NCBI GenBank assembly: GCA_022570975.1
Contig: JACZYS010000143.1
Location: forward strand, 1-6,667
Reading direction: 5' to 3'
Source of the DNA: Candidatus Zixiibacteriota bacterium
GTDB lineage: Bacteria > Zixibacteria > MSB-5A5 > GN15 > FEB-12
Length of the DNA: 6,667 nucleotides
How positions within the stretch are numbered: position 1 is the stretch's first letter; each line of letters starts with the position of its first letter. Below are positions 6,433-6,667 of this stretch, in pieces. The notes beneath the pieces are model-generated. The model was not told the origin of the DNA. It saw only the letters and a list, made by a program, of their open reading frames with translations, and did no database searches. The position numbers were made by a program, and so were the translations under genes.

Positions 6433-6667
6433 ATGAAAATAAGGGAATTAAAAACAATATTGGAGAAGAATAAATTGGATTTTGCACTATTTTATAATCT
6501 TGGTATGGAAACAAATCCAAATATGCTTTATTTCTCCGGTTATAGTGGTTTGGGAGCTTTTATAATTCCTAGAAATCAAAACCCATTCTTGATTGTACCA
6601 GAAATGGAATTTGGGAAAGCTAAAAATTCTATGATAAAAAAGGTTTATTCAATGGGTAAGAAGAAAT
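6433..6667 (+). CDS. M24-family Xaa-Pro peptidase, creatinase N-domain, 3' truncated by the window
   Basis: About 78 residues of an N-terminal creatinase/prolidase domain are visible: MKIRELKTILEKNKLDFALF, then NPNMLYFSGYSGLGAFIIP (the N-x-x-Y-x-(S/T)-G-(Y/F) landmark of this domain), then FLIVPEMEFGKAK. Full-length relatives of 330-380 residues add a C-terminal pita-bread metallopeptidase domain that cleaves X-Pro bonds and binds two metals; that part lies outside the window, so activity cannot be judged. Start choice: the frame is open from an ATG at 6394, with another ATG at 6412, but 6433 matches the usual family beginning and leaves room for promoters. GC is about 29% (52/180 in 6421-6600). 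It shares its composition with the M16 fragment and so probably its genome of origin. Confidence 0.75.
   Translation, partial: MKIRELKTILEKNKLDFALFYNLGMETNPNMLYFSGYSGLGAFIIPRNQNPFLIVPEMEFGKAKNSMIKKVYSMGKKK

Noticed and set aside
1..6667. CRISPR array, tRNA, insertion sequence or defence island
   Set aside because: Reading by eye showed no regularly spaced repeats, no cloverleaf with a T-loop consensus, no transposase motifs and no nuclease, helicase or toxin-antitoxin domains.

Overview
The window looks like uncultivated-microbe (metagenome-type) DNA and probably joins two source genomes. Positions 1 to about 6140 read as a bacterial chromosome of moderate GC with lower-GC surface genes. From about 6140 to 6667 the sequence is distinctly AT-rich: hand counts give 31% GC for 6181-6360 and 29% for 6421-6600, against 52% for 6061-6120 and 58% for 5521-5580. 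It carries two peptidase fragments that resemble small-genome archaeal (DPANN-like) or CPR-type proteins. The lineage assignments are inference from protein style, not from a search.

Layout. (1) 1-877, minus strand: a CPA2/Kef-type cation:proton antiporter. Its frame closes early at 65, while a plausible continuation stays open in another frame to the window edge, which suggests a frameshift. Its DD/ND ion-binding pair appears to be Ser-Asn. (2) 878-1079: a divergent intergenic region holding a strong terminator-like hairpin with no upstream gene in its direction, then a TATAAT box before the next gene. (3) 1080-2219, plus strand: a membrane-anchored metallo-beta-lactamase-fold hydrolase of the NAPE-PLD/UlaG type with all expected metal ligands. 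(4) 2270-5081, minus strand: two overlapping genes for large polytopic membrane proteins, an AftB-like GT-C glycosyltransferase (translated first) and a membrane protein of unknown function. Together they look like part of a surface-glycan or glycolipid pathway. (5) 5108-6346, minus strand: one open frame encoding the N-terminal part of an M16 zinc protease followed, at a shared Ile-Glu-Lys-Phe-Gly-Ala stretch, by the C-terminal part of valyl-tRNA synthetase. (6) 6433-6667, plus strand: the start of an M24-type Xaa-Pro peptidase (creatinase N-domain), cut by the window end.

Functional picture. On the bacterial side, valS would be followed 26 bases later by the glycosyltransferase and then the membrane protein, in one direction and tightly packed. 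The hydrolase converges on this group from the other side. The most notable signal is the M16/ValS junction, where family, base composition and neighbours change at the same point. An assembly or template-switch chimera at a short shared sequence is the leading explanation, and a real recombination is the alternative. I see no CRISPR array, tRNA, rRNA, insertion sequence or convincing new defence system.
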